Shown one piece after another: positions 6,321-13,466 of a stretch of 64,000 nucleotides of DNA. Position numbers and translations under genes: made by a program. Position 1 is the first letter of the stretch. Each line of letters begins with the position of its first letter. Below the pieces are notes generated by a model, which searched no databases, was not told the origin of the DNA, and saw only the letters and a list, made by a program, of their open reading frames with translations. Source of the stretch: a virus; the IMG/VR virus record IMGVR_UViG_3300032053_000016, positions 1 to 64,000 of that record, one strand, 5' to 3'.

Positions 6321-7544
6321 TCATCCCTTGACGCACAAAACTTGCTTAAGAACGTGTACGATCTCCACCAGCTCGGCTTGGGCTGCCATCACCGCGTCAA
6401 TGCTCTTGTAAGCGCCTGGAGTCTCGTCGACCACGCTCGCGTCCTTGCGACACTCGACACCTTTGGTGGCTTCAACGTGATCCTCAACCGTGAACGTTTT
6501 CTTCGCCTCCGTGCGTGACATGCGACGGCCGGCGCCGTGCGAGCAGGAACACAGGCTGTCGCGGTTGCCCTTGCCTCGCACGATGAACGACTTGGCGCCC
6601 ATCGATCCTGGGATGATGCCGAGCTCGCCAAGCTGAGCGGAGACCGCTCCCTTACGTGTGACCCACAGCTTGCGACCGAAGTGCCTCTCGCTTGAGATGT
6701 AGTTGTGGTGGCAGTTGACAGCCTCCACCTCGGCGTTCGCGTTCCAAGTCACGCCGAGCTCCTTGACGACGGCGTCGAGCGTGGCGTCCATCATGACCTC
6801 GCGGTTCAAGCGAGCGAAGTCCTGGCCAAACCTGACAGCCTGGATGTACGCCGTGTAGTGTTGACTGCCCTCCGGAAGGTACGAGAGATCCTTGTCGGGC
6901 AAGTTGATGTGCCAACGTTCCATCTCCTTCTTCGCAAGCGCGATGAAGTGCGAACCGACACGGTTGCCGACCCCGCGTGAGCCGGAGTGAAGCATCAGCC
7001 ACACGTTCTGATCCTCGTCGCCGCACACCTCGATGAAGTGGTTCCCTGACCCGAGCGTGCCGAGGTGGCCGATGGTCGTTCCTCGGTCGAGGCCGGGGTA
7101 AAGTGCAACAAGCTTCTTGTACTCCGCGTCGAGCGTAGACCAACGGTCGCGAACGTTCTGCGGCACGTCTCCCCATGCGCCACGGTCGTTGCGACCGCCT
7201 TGATCTGTGCGTCCGTGCGGGACAGCCTTCTCGATGACGGAGCGTAGGCTCGCGAGGCTGTCTGGAAGCTGTGACAGCTTGAGGTCAAGCTTGCGCGCCA
7301 TCATTCCACAGCCGATGTCCACACCCACGGCCGCGGGGATGATCACCCGATCTGTGGGGATGACGCTGCCGACCGTCGCGCCGAAGCCTTTGTGCACGTC
7401 CGGCATGACTGCGAGGTGCGGCCACACGAACGGCAACGTGGCGACGTTGACGAGCTGCTCCTCAGCCGGCTCCTCAAGCTCAACGCCGTCGACCCACGCC
7501 TTGATGGGCACGCGTTGCCCCTCTCTCCCTGTGATGACCTTCAT
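6321..7544 (-). CDS. rtcB: RtcB-type RNA-splicing ligase
   Basis: The protein has 407 residues, the usual RtcB length. RtcB joins a 2',3'-cyclic or 3'-phosphate RNA end to a 5'-OH end using GTP and Mn2+. Conserved pieces are visible in order: GVDIGCGM (74-81, metal-binding Cys79), LGSGNHF (164-170), NCHHNY (277-282) and the guanylylated histidine in SHGAGR (His336). The ATG at 7544 is preceded by TAAGAT at 6-nt spacing. Downstream lie GxVW genes in the same direction. In a phage it would reseal tRNAs cut by host anticodon nucleases, which is inference. Confidence 0.95.
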   Translation of the reverse strand: MKVITGREGQRVPIKAWVDGVELEEPAEEQLVNVATLPFVWPHLAVMPDVHKGFGATVGSVIPTDRVIIPAAVGVDIGCGMMARKLDLKLSQLPDSLASLRSVIEKAVPHGRTDQGGRNDRGAWGDVPQNVRDRWSTLDAEYKKLVALYPGLDRGTTIGHLGTLGSGNHFIEVCGDEDQNVWLMLHSGSRGVGNRVGSHFIALAKKEMERWHINLPDKDLSYLPEGSQHYTAYIQAVRFGQDFARLNREVMMDATLDAVVKELGVTWNANAEVEAVNCHHNYISSERHFGRKLWVTRKGAVSAQLGELGIIPGSMGAKSFIVRGKGNRDSLCSCSHGAGRRMSRTEAKKTFTVEDHVEATKGVECRKDASVVDETPGAYKSIDAVMAAQAELVEIVHVLKQVLCVKG

Positions 7545-7550
7545 CCAACC

Positions 7551-7556
7551 ATCTTA
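7551..7556 (-). promoter_or_regulatory. Leaderless-type -10 element TAAGAT
   Basis: TAAGAT, 6 nt, ATG 7544 of rtcB. Confidence 0.65.
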
Positions 7557-7562
7557 CGGCGA

Positions 7563-7769
7563 TCATCGCAAAATGCATGCTCTCGGCAGGTACACGGCGT
7601 CGTCATATAACTCTCCAGACTCCTGCTCGACGGCAAGCATGCCGTCGTCAAGGTACATGACGTCGACGTACAGGTAGCCTGATATCGAGCTGAACGGTTC
7701 GGAGAGCACGACGAAGCTGTCTGCGTTGCCCATCGGGTAGAGCACGACGTCACCAAGTTTGAGACCCAC
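7563..7769 (-). CDS. GxVW-family-like small protein
   Basis: The protein has 68 residues from GTG 7769, chosen because AGAGAGG sits 5 nt upstream as a ribosome binding site; this is one of the few genes here with a clear Shine-Dalgarno. LKLGDVVLYP is followed by SFVVLSE and MYLDDG. Function unknown. Confidence 0.65.
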   Translation of the reverse strand: MGLKLGDVVLYPMGNADSFVVLSEPFSSISGYLYVDVMYLDDGMLAVEQESGELYDDAVYLPRACILR

Positions 7770-7779
7770 GTTCACCTCT

Positions 7780-7986
7780 CTAGATGGCGACCGTTTGGGT
7801 CGTAAGCCAATCCTCACTCCACCACGTCGTGGATCCGACTACAAACATGTTGCTATACCACTTTGTGGAGTGAATGACGATGGCCTCCCAGCCAGTGTTC
7901 TCACGATCGTGACCGACCACAAGGATGAACATCTCACCGTTGCCAGAGCTCGCTGCGGCTCGCACCTGCCCGATCTCAGGCTTCAC
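7780..7986 (-). CDS. GxVW-family-like small protein
   Basis: The protein has 68 residues from GTG 7986 (GTGA). PEIGQVRAA is followed by MFILVVGHD and WEAIVIHST. The Trp of the motif is replaced by Arg. Function unknown. Confidence 0.68.
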   Translation of the reverse strand: MKPEIGQVRAAASSGNGEMFILVVGHDRENTGWEAIVIHSTKWYSNMFVVGSTTWWSEDWLTTQTVAI

Positions 7987-8186
7987 AGCCTCTCCCAGCG
8001 TTCAACATCGTGCAGCTCCATCCACGGCATGTTGCCAGTGTGAAACACGAACATGTGTGCTATTGGAAACGGGTTCTGCCCTATGATGACACCGATGAAG
8101 AGCCAGTAGACTGGTGGATCGTCTGGGTTGTCAGATTTGTGCGATGGGAACACGACGACGTCTCCAGGCTTCAACGGCGGGTTCAC
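7983..8186 (-). CDS. GxVW-family-like small protein
   Basis: The protein has 67 residues from GTG 8186 (GTGA). LKPGDVVVFPS is followed by YWLFIGVIIG and HMFVFHTG. It ends in W-E-R-L. Function unknown. Confidence 0.68.
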   Translation of the reverse strand: MNPPLKPGDVVVFPSHKSDNPDDPPVYWLFIGVIIGQNPFPIAHMFVFHTGNMPWMELHDVERWERL

Positions 8187-8401
8187 ACCAACCTCTTGAT
8201 GTTCTTGGTCTCGCACGATCCGTCGTTTACAAATAACTCTTCAAGACACGGGAAGAGCAGCGTTGAGAACGGGCGATCGTCGGCGACGAGGTACACGATT
8301 TGATGCACCCACCCCCATTCACCGATTCTAGACTCCATCACAAGTGCGATGTAGCCCGGGGTGAATTCCCACACCTGTCCAACACGGTTCACAGTCAGCA
8401 T
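8183..8401 (-). CDS. GxVW-family small protein
   Basis: The protein has 72 residues from ATG 8401. NRVGQVWEF is followed by YIALVMES and QIVYLVADD. It is the first gene of the leftward arm, divergent from the gene at 8481. A longer in-frame version starting at 8467 cannot be excluded. Confidence 0.7.
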   Translation of the reverse strand: MLTVNRVGQVWEFTPGYIALVMESRIGEWGWVHQIVYLVADDRPFSTLLFPCLEELFVNDGSCETKNIKRLV

Positions 8402-8427
8402 GATGACGTGGTTCACACACGACGATG

Positions 8428-8446
8428 ACTCTCGATACACGAGAGT
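8428..8446. promoter_or_regulatory. Palindrome between divergent GxVW arms
   Basis: ACTCTCG and CGAGAGT form a perfect 7-bp inverted repeat around a 5-nt spacer, midway between the divergent starts at 8401 and 8481. There is no T-run. Its position and symmetry suggest an operator serving both arms; this is inference. Confidence 0.45.
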
Positions 8447-8468
8447 TCTGTGTTGGCGTTTACCCATG

Positions 8469-8474
8469 TACATT
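8469..8474 (+). promoter_or_regulatory. Leaderless-type -10 element TACATT
   Basis: TACATT, 6 nt, ATG 8481. It selects the ATG at 8481 over the one at 8466. Confidence 0.55.
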
Positions 8475-8480
8475 CATGAC

Positions 8481-8750
8481 ATGCACGCTTCCGTTCCTGA
8501 TCGACGTGGTGAAACCTGGGAGGAGAAACCACGCCCAGAACACCAGTGGGTGCCGGGACACGACGAACGGGTCGAACGTTTCGTTGTCGTCGGTGAGCCG
8601 ACGCTCGTTGAAGGCCATGATCCGTCTAGAGTGGCGTCATGGTGTCACCAGGTGCTCTGGATGGATGACATCCCATCGCTTCCAGGCGACGGCGAAGACA
8701 AGATCAACGAGAACTACTTCACCAACGGCATGTACGTGAGGCTCGCGTGA
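8481..8750 (+). CDS. GxVW-family small protein
   Basis: The protein has 89 residues from ATG 8481, or 94 from ATG 8466. DRRGETWEEK is followed by RFVVVGEP and CHQVLWMDD, ending YVRLA. First gene of the rightward arm. The stop overlaps the next start as GTGA. Confidence 0.75.
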   Translation: MHASVPDRRGETWEEKPRPEHQWVPGHDERVERFVVVGEPTLVEGHDPSRVASWCHQVLWMDDIPSLPGDGEDKINENYFTNGMYVRLA

Positions 8751-8965
8751 CCGGTAAGGCTGGCGAGGTGTGGATCCTAGGCGACGGAAGTGACCCTAGT
8801 CTCGACGGCAGCGAGTGGTGGTACGTGCTGATCGAGCTGTGTGAAGGTTACCAAAACAAACATGTGTGGTGGGCGATGCGGCTGAACGACATCTCGGCTG
8901 ATCGACCGGCAGGCACGCTCGGGAGACTCACGGTTGGATACAAGCATTGTCGGAGGTTCGTTTGA
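8747..8965 (+). CDS. GxVW-family small protein
   Basis: The protein has 72 residues from GTG 8747. KAGEVWILG is followed by WWYVLIELCEG and WWAMRLND. A strong member of the family. Function unknown. Confidence 0.8.
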   Translation: MTGKAGEVWILGDGSDPSLDGSEWWYVLIELCEGYQNKHVWWAMRLNDISADRPAGTLGRLTVGYKHCRRFV

Positions 8966-9192
8966 ACACGCGTGTCGGTGAGGTGTGGGAGATCAAAAGC
9001 TTCTTGAACGGGGAGCGTGTGGTCGTCGTCATGGAGTCGAAGCTGACTAGCCTTCGTCACGATGCCGGGTTCGCCATGCTGCACAAGATCTTGCAGATCA
9101 CGGGTAAGAAGGAGGGGCGTCTGCTCGTGTGGACGGAGTACCCAACCACTTTGTGGGAAGAGGCAGACAACATGAAACGTCTGGACGCTTGA
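8962..9192 (+). CDS. GxVW-family small protein (TTG start)
   Basis: The protein has 76 residues from TTG 8962. GGAGG at 8952-8956 lies 5 nt upstream and TTGA overlaps the previous stop. RVGEVWEIK is followed by VVVVMES, and the ending is MKRLDA. Function unknown. Confidence 0.76.
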   Translation: MNTRVGEVWEIKSFLNGERVVVVMESKLTSLRHDAGFAMLHKILQITGKKEGRLLVWTEYPTTLWEEADNMKRLDA

Positions 9193-9193
9193 G

Positions 9194-9481
9194 ATGAGGA
9201 ATTACATGTTCGTGCAACCTGTCACGCCGCATCCAAACGACCAGCAGATCCGCCAGTCAAAGGATCGCACGTTTCAGGTTTGGGAGGTTTACGCAGAAGG
9301 CCTGATCCAGTTCGTGACCGGCGCGCCAGAGGTCACGATGTACGCGCCAAACGGCGAACCGTTTCAGTTCTCTCACCCTTGCTACTGCATCGACGACTGC
9401 GGCGAACGACACGAGTGGCCTCTTATTGAGACCGTTGATCGCCCTCTAGAGGTGAAGGAAATTTACAAGAGGTTAGCTTGA
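9194..9481 (+). CDS. GxVW-family small protein
   Basis: The protein has 95 residues from ATG 9194, two nucleotides after the previous stop. The motif is RTFQVWEVY, then LIQFVTGAP and HPCYCIDDCGE. The ending YKRLA matches the family. Cysteines in CYCIDDC are unusual for it. Confidence 0.7.
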   Translation: MRNYMFVQPVTPHPNDQQIRQSKDRTFQVWEVYAEGLIQFVTGAPEVTMYAPNGEPFQFSHPCYCIDDCGERHEWPLIETVDRPLEVKEIYKRLA

Positions 9482-9738
9482 AACACACACGCGCCGGTGA
9501 GATGTGGTTCGAGTGGGACGGCTTTGACAACACCCAGTGGCACGAGGTGTTGATCTTGGAGACAAAGCGTGTCGCCTTCGATCAGCAGTGGCACATGTGC
9601 ATCAACCTCGTGACTGGCGAGGTTTACCAGACGGTCGAGATGATGAACGCGCTGTGGGAGGACACGCCGACGGAACGCGTAATCGACACGAACCCTTGCC
9701 GTTTCAACGCCACGCTTCATCGCAAGAGGATCTTGTGA
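9478..9738 (+). CDS. GxVW-family small protein (TTG start)
   Basis: The protein has 86 residues from TTG 9478, with AAGAGG upstream and a TTGA overlap. TRAGEMWFEW is followed by WHEVLILET and CINLVTGEVYQ. Function unknown. Confidence 0.78.
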   Translation: MKHTRAGEMWFEWDGFDNTQWHEVLILETKRVAFDQQWHMCINLVTGEVYQTVEMMNALWEDTPTERVIDTNPCRFNATLHRKRIL

Positions 9739-10055
9739 GAAGGAATTTCATACTCACACCAGGGATCGCTTGGTTGCGTCGTTTGGCAAAAGTGACCTGT
9801 CGCAAGGGTCAAGTTTGGACTCGCCCCGACCTCACGGTGTTGATCGTTGTTGGAGAGCCTGAGCCATCTGACGAGTGGGATCGTCACGGTCGATTCATTG
9901 AGCACGTCTCGAATGTGCTCAAAACTCTCAGCCAACACGGTTGGTGTCATCCGACTCTTTGCCTTGAGACAGGAGAACGTTGTCACGTCAACGAGCGGTT
10001 CTTCGTTGAGGGCGAGCAAAAATTGATCACCAACACTTGGACGAGGATCGCATGA
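9735..10055 (+). CDS. GxVW-family protein with N-terminal extension
   Basis: The protein has 106 residues from GTG 9735 (GTGA; AAGAGG 5 nt upstream). It is longer than its neighbours because 28 residues precede CRKGQVWTR. Then come LTVLIVVGEP, TLCLETGERC and the ending WTRIA. Confidence 0.75.
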   Translation: MRRNFILTPGIAWLRRLAKVTCRKGQVWTRPDLTVLIVVGEPEPSDEWDRHGRFIEHVSNVLKTLSQHGWCHPTLCLETGERCHVNERFFVEGEQKLITNTWTRIA

Positions 10056-10261
10056 AACAAAAATCCAAGTATGATCGCGTTGGGCAGGTGTGGTGGAGTG
10101 GCAAGCTGATCGTTCTCGTGACCGAGACTGTCATGTCGAAAGATCGACGCAGCATGCTTCACATTTGTTACTTGCTTGAGGGAGGCGGATTCATACACCT
10201 TCACGAGAAGAAGGTGAAGCGTTGGGAATGGACTCCAGCGTGGCAAGAGCGAATCACGTAG
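10052..10261 (+). CDS. GxVW-family small protein
   Basis: The protein has 69 residues from ATG 10052 (ATGA). DRVGQVWWSG is followed by LIVLVTET and ICYLLEGGGF, ending QERIT. Last gene of the rightward GxVW arm before the RNA ligase. Confidence 0.78.
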   Translation: MKQKSKYDRVGQVWWSGKLIVLVTETVMSKDRRSMLHICYLLEGGGFIHLHEKKVKRWEWTPAWQERIT

Positions 10262-10286
10262 AGCTCAAATACGATGTGAAGCGACT

Positions 10287-10292
10287 TAGACT
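10287..10292 (+). promoter_or_regulatory. Leaderless-type -10 element TAGACT
   Basis: TAGACT, 6 nt, ATG 10299 of the RNA ligase. Confidence 0.65.
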
Positions 10293-10298
10293 AGTGAC

Positions 10299-11381
10299 AT
10301 GTCAGAATTTCACGTGAACGTGGTCCGTCTCACGAACGTCCAGAAGCACCCCAACGCTGACTCGCTGTACATCGCGAAGATCCATGGTGGTTACCCGATC
10401 ATCTTCAAGGGAAAGGAGTTCGGAGGAGCCTTCGAGGAGGGCGATCTCGCCGTCTACATCCCTGTTGACAGCATGGTGCCCGCGACGAAGGAGTACGCTT
10501 GGCTGTCCCCGCAGGTGGAGATCCTTCTGCCTGGCGGAGAGAAGCAGATGGTCGACGCGGACGTCCCACGCGACAAGGATCGACGCGTGCGTGCCAAGCG
10601 ACTGCGTGGAGTCTTCTCGATGGGCATGCTCGGCGTCGCGCCGGAAGGCGCTGTTGAAGGCCAGGACGTGGCCGAGCTCATGGGCATCACCAAGTACGAG
10701 GAGGCCGAGGATGTCATCAACGCTTCGCGCACCGACGGGTTTCAGGTGCCGGCGCCGCGTCTCAAGGCGATGCCGAGCGTCTACGACATCGAAGGCCTGC
10801 GTCGCTACACCAGCGCCTTCAAGGTTGGCGAGGAGTACGTTGTCACCGAGAAGCTTCACGGCCAGAACGCGCGCTTCGTCCACGACGGCGAGAGACTTCA
10901 CGTCGGCTCACGCACGCGCTGGCTGACCACCGCGGAGCGTCACACGTGGGCAGACGCGGCAACGCGTTACGTGCTCGCCGAGAAACTCAAGCAAGCGCCG
11001 GGCATCGTCTTCTTCGGCGAGACCTACGGCAACAACACCGACATGTCGTACGGCGTGACGCGTGCCAAGACCGGCGACGAGGTCCGCTTCTTCGACGCGT
11101 GGAACTCGGAAGACGGGTCGTTCTTTGATCATGACGTCTTCCTCAACATGTGCAAGTCGTTAGACCTACAGGTCGTCCCCGAGCTGGCGCGTGGCACGTG
11201 GGCAGAAGGTGAGTTCGAGAAGCTTGCGCCGCTTGCAGAAGGCAAGACGACTCTCGGAGGCGGACACGTGCGCGAGGGTTTCGTCATCAAGCCGTTGAAG
11301 GAACGTTTCTGTGAGGAGATCGGCGGGCGGCTAATATTGAAACTACATGGAGCGGATTTCCTCCTTCGAAAAGAAAAGTAA
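10299..11381 (+). CDS. RNA ligase, DRB0094/Rnl5-like family
   Basis: The protein has 360 residues. It belongs to the nucleotidyltransferase ligases that seal a 3'-OH to a 5'-phosphate in RNA using ATP. Residues 1-130 form an OB-like N-terminal domain of the kind found in the Deinococcus DRB0094 family. The AMP-accepting lysine is Lys185 in TEKLHGQN (motif I). FFGETYG (238-244) is motif III, EGFVIKP (326-332) motif IV and LILKLHG near 345 motif V. The start has TAGACT at 6-nt spacing. With RtcB, Thg1 and Pth2 it forms an RNA-repair set. Confidence 0.9.
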   Translation: MSEFHVNVVRLTNVQKHPNADSLYIAKIHGGYPIIFKGKEFGGAFEEGDLAVYIPVDSMVPATKEYAWLSPQVEILLPGGEKQMVDADVPRDKDRRVRAKRLRGVFSMGMLGVAPEGAVEGQDVAELMGITKYEEAEDVINASRTDGFQVPAPRLKAMPSVYDIEGLRRYTSAFKVGEEYVVTEKLHGQNARFVHDGERLHVGSRTRWLTTAERHTWADAATRYVLAEKLKQAPGIVFFGETYGNNTDMSYGVTRAKTGDEVRFFDAWNSEDGSFFDHDVFLNMCKSLDLQVVPELARGTWAEGEFEKLAPLAEGKTTLGGGHVREGFVIKPLKERFCEEIGGRLILKLHGADFLLRKEK

Positions 11382-11404
11382 GAAGTTTTTCGGGAATCTG
11401 ACAC

Positions 11405-11647
11405 GTGAAGCAAGGGTGGAAGCCACGTGTCTTCGAAACTGGCTGCGTGTACCGCACGGTGCTGAACGCGTACTCAACGACCGACAGTCGTGAATGCATC
11501 TACCTCGTGTTAGGGGCTGACGAACGTGACGCTAACTGGTGGGAAGGGTACGCTGTGAACTTCACGTACCTTGACCTCCTCACAGGGCACGTCGACGAGT
11601 TCCATCGCGATTCTTACTTCGCGTGCTCGGCTGAGCCGTTGTGGTGA
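11405..11647 (+). CDS. GxVW-family-like small protein
   Basis: The protein has 80 residues from GTG 11405, 23 nt after the RNA ligase. The motif is ETGCVYRTV, followed by CIYLVLGAD, WWEGYAVNF and YLDLLTGHV. Function unknown. Confidence 0.65.
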   Translation: MKQGWKPRVFETGCVYRTVLNAYSTTDSRECIYLVLGADERDANWWEGYAVNFTYLDLLTGHVDEFHRDSYFACSAEPLW

Positions 11648-11886
11648 AGTACCTCTACCACCTCCCGTGTGGGACGGTGATCCACCAACTTGAGGATGAC
11701 GACGCAGACATCTCGTGCGATTTCACCGCGCGTCGAGGTGACCTTGCCGTTGTGATCGCTCACACAGTCAACGGGTGGTGCGAGACAGTGTTCCTATCCT
11801 TGACGCAAGGAGAGATCTACCATGTGTGTTACGGTTACGAGAGCAACTACGCTGCGATGTGTTCGGTCGAGGTGTACAAACCGTGA
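11644..11886 (+). CDS. GxVW-family-like small protein
   Basis: The protein has 80 residues from GTG 11644 (GTGA). PCGTVIHQL is followed by DLAVVIAHT and TVFLSLTQGEIY. A distant member at best. It converges on the AlkB-like gene with only 17 nt between stops. Confidence 0.58.
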   Translation: MKYLYHLPCGTVIHQLEDDDADISCDFTARRGDLAVVIAHTVNGWCETVFLSLTQGEIYHVCYGYESNYAAMCSVEVYKP

Positions 11887-11903
11887 GCTCCTCGACAACA
11901 GGC

Positions 11904-12521
11904 TCAAAGCGATGTTCTCTCACTTGTTGAATGCTTCCGGAAGGTCACGGAAAGTCTGACGCCGGTGGATTCGGGTTCCTCCGCGATGGAGTGGTGCCAC
12001 TTGGAGTCGCAGTCACCCTCCATGATCATGAGGTCACCATGTTCGAGTCGAACGTCGACGAGTCCTTCTTTCAGTCGCTTCCCCTTCACGTCAAGCGGGT
12101 GGAACGTCATCGTGCGAGCCGCGCCGAACGACACGCTGACGATCCTTGGCTTGTCTCCAAGTTGTGGGATGTACAACCCATCCCGATGTGGGTAGAGGCT
12201 TCCGGTTGGACCGTAGACGTTCACGACCCCGCAGTTTGGCATCCACAACAGGTCAGCCTCCACCATGTTCCTCAGACGTCTCAGAGCGGGCGTCCATGAG
12301 GAGACCGTCTTGACTGTGTCCTTGTAGGAGTAGGTGACGCCTTCGTCTCCCCACCGACCCATTCTGTGCCCACCGTCACGGTACGGCTTTCCATGCCCGT
12401 ACTTGAGCTGAACGGACAGGCCTTTCCGCGTCTCTTCGGTGAGATCCTTGAAGTACTGATCGCTGTCCGCGAGGTTGAGCCACCTCTTCAACACACGAAC
12501 CTGTTCAGGGATGACGTTCAT
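11904..12521 (-). CDS. AlkB-like 2-oxoglutarate/Fe(II) dioxygenase
   Basis: The protein has 205 residues. AlkB enzymes oxidatively demethylate alkylated bases in DNA or RNA. The iron ligands are His112 and Asp114 in NVYGPTGSLYPHRD, with His176 or His177 as the third. RLSVTFR (Arg189, Arg195) matches the 2-oxoglutarate-binding RxNxTxR with Asn replaced by Ser. The ATG is preceded by TAACGT at 6-nt spacing. It may reverse alkylation damage or act on RNA alongside the neighbouring ligases. Confidence 0.88.
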   Translation of the reverse strand: MNVIPEQVRVLKRWLNLADSDQYFKDLTEETRKGLSVQLKYGHGKPYRDGGHRMGRWGDEGVTYSYKDTVKTVSSWTPALRRLRNMVEADLLWMPNCGVVNVYGPTGSLYPHRDGLYIPQLGDKPRIVSVSFGAARTMTFHPLDVKGKRLKEGLVDVRLEHGDLMIMEGDCDSKWHHSIAEEPESTGVRLSVTFRKHSTSERTSL

Positions 12522-12527
12522 CCGACC

Positions 12528-12533
12528 ACGTTA
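12528..12533 (-). promoter_or_regulatory. Leaderless-type -10 element TAACGT
   Basis: TAACGT, 6 nt, ATG 12521. Confidence 0.6.
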
Positions 12534-12541
12534 CCACTCTT

Positions 12542-12802
12542 CTAAGAGTCTAAGAACTCTTGAAATCCAGACAATCGGCGTCCTTTGATCCAGGGTTTGA
12601 ATGTTCCATGGAACGAGTCTGTGTTGTACACGCGTTCCTGCCCCAACAGATCCTCAAACCGAGGATCGTCAACATGCCCTTCCAACATGACGATGATGGT
12701 CTTCACGCCGTACGTGTGTTCATCGGGTGGAACGACGTATTCAACAACGAACCCATCGTAGACCACCCAACGTCGCCAGAGCGTTCCGATGTCAGGGCTC
12801 AC
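12542..12802 (-). CDS. GxVW-family-like small protein
   Basis: The protein has 86 residues from GTG 12802 (GTGA). PDIGTLWRRW is followed by VVEYVVPP and TIIVMLEGH. Function unknown. Confidence 0.65.
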   Translation of the reverse strand: MSPDIGTLWRRWVVYDGFVVEYVVPPDEHTYGVKTIIVMLEGHVDDPRFEDLLGQERVYNTDSFHGTFKPWIKGRRLSGFQEFLDS

Positions 12803-13089
12803 AGGAACTTGAAGGTTGTCGTGATCGTGACCTGCGTTGGCTTTAGCTCGTTGCGTGCGTAGTGGCCGCGAAGAGTGTGACTGTGGAAGTCGTTCGCAGC
12901 GTCGCACGAGTCAAACTCCATCGCGCCTTCCACACTCTCCTCATCGCTGTACGTGTGCATCGAATCGCCGCTCTCTGGATCGTGGTAGTGGATGAACTTG
13001 ACAACGTTCTTACGTCTATCGTCTGGGGATAGCCATGGTGCGTGGTTCGCGAGCACCCAGACCGTGCGTGACTTGCGTTGGTTCTTCAC
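12799..13089 (-). CDS. Hypothetical protein
   Basis: The protein has 96 residues from GTG 13089 (GTGA). The N-terminus RTVWVLANHAPWL could be a remote version of the short-barrel proteins, but the rest is acidic and His-rich (HYHDPESGDSMH) and ends in a strand TQVTITTTFKF. Function unknown. Confidence 0.6.
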   Translation of the reverse strand: MKNQRKSRTVWVLANHAPWLSPDDRRKNVVKFIHYHDPESGDSMHTYSDEESVEGAMEFDSCDAANDFHSHTLRGHYARNELKPTQVTITTTFKFL

Positions 13090-13466
13090 GTGGGTTTCTC
13101 CCAGTCACGTTCCTCGATCATCCGCGCGACTCGACAGATGACGCGGTACATGCCTGCCTTCTGCGGGTCAGCCTGGTACTCCTCAGAGATGGGCAACCGC
13201 AAGAACGTCGTGATCTTGGCGATCAGACGATCCTCGATCTCACGCTCGTGATCGGCGCTTCCGACCGGTGGATGCCACGTCATGTCGTCGTCGTAGTACC
13301 CGAGCGTGTTGATCTCTCCGTAGTAACCACTCTCAGTTTCACCGCACACCTGACAAGGATACAGTTGCAAGACATTCTTGAGCGTCACGGGGCAGTCGTC
13401 CATCCCGTACTTGCACCCGTGTTGATCACAACAGTGAGACGGACAGCAGGTGTGGTTGTCGTTCAC
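13086..13466 (-). CDS. Cys-rich hypothetical protein, putative zinc binding
   Basis: The protein has 126 residues from GTG 13466 (GTGA with the thg1-like stop). The N-terminal 42 residues hold a dense cluster, CCPSHCCDQHGCKYGMDDC followed by CQVCGE, likely binding one or two zinc ions. The C-terminal half is helical. It is in the same unit as the Thg1-like gene. Function unknown. Confidence 0.65.
   Translation of the reverse strand: MNDNHTCCPSHCCDQHGCKYGMDDCPVTLKNVLQLYPCQVCGETESGYYGEINTLGYYDDDMTWHPPVGSADHEREIEDRLIAKITTFLRLPISEEYQADPQKAGMYRVICRVARMIEERDWEKPT

Noticed and set aside
8428-8446. Palindrome as a bidirectional terminator
   Set aside because: It has no T-run on either strand and lies between divergent starts, not between stops.
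161-10261. Assignment of GxVW proteins as MazF/PemK toxins
   Set aside because: Only the first strand looks alike. The conserved catalytic Arg and Ser/Thr of MazF are not present in a consistent position, and no antitoxin partners are seen.
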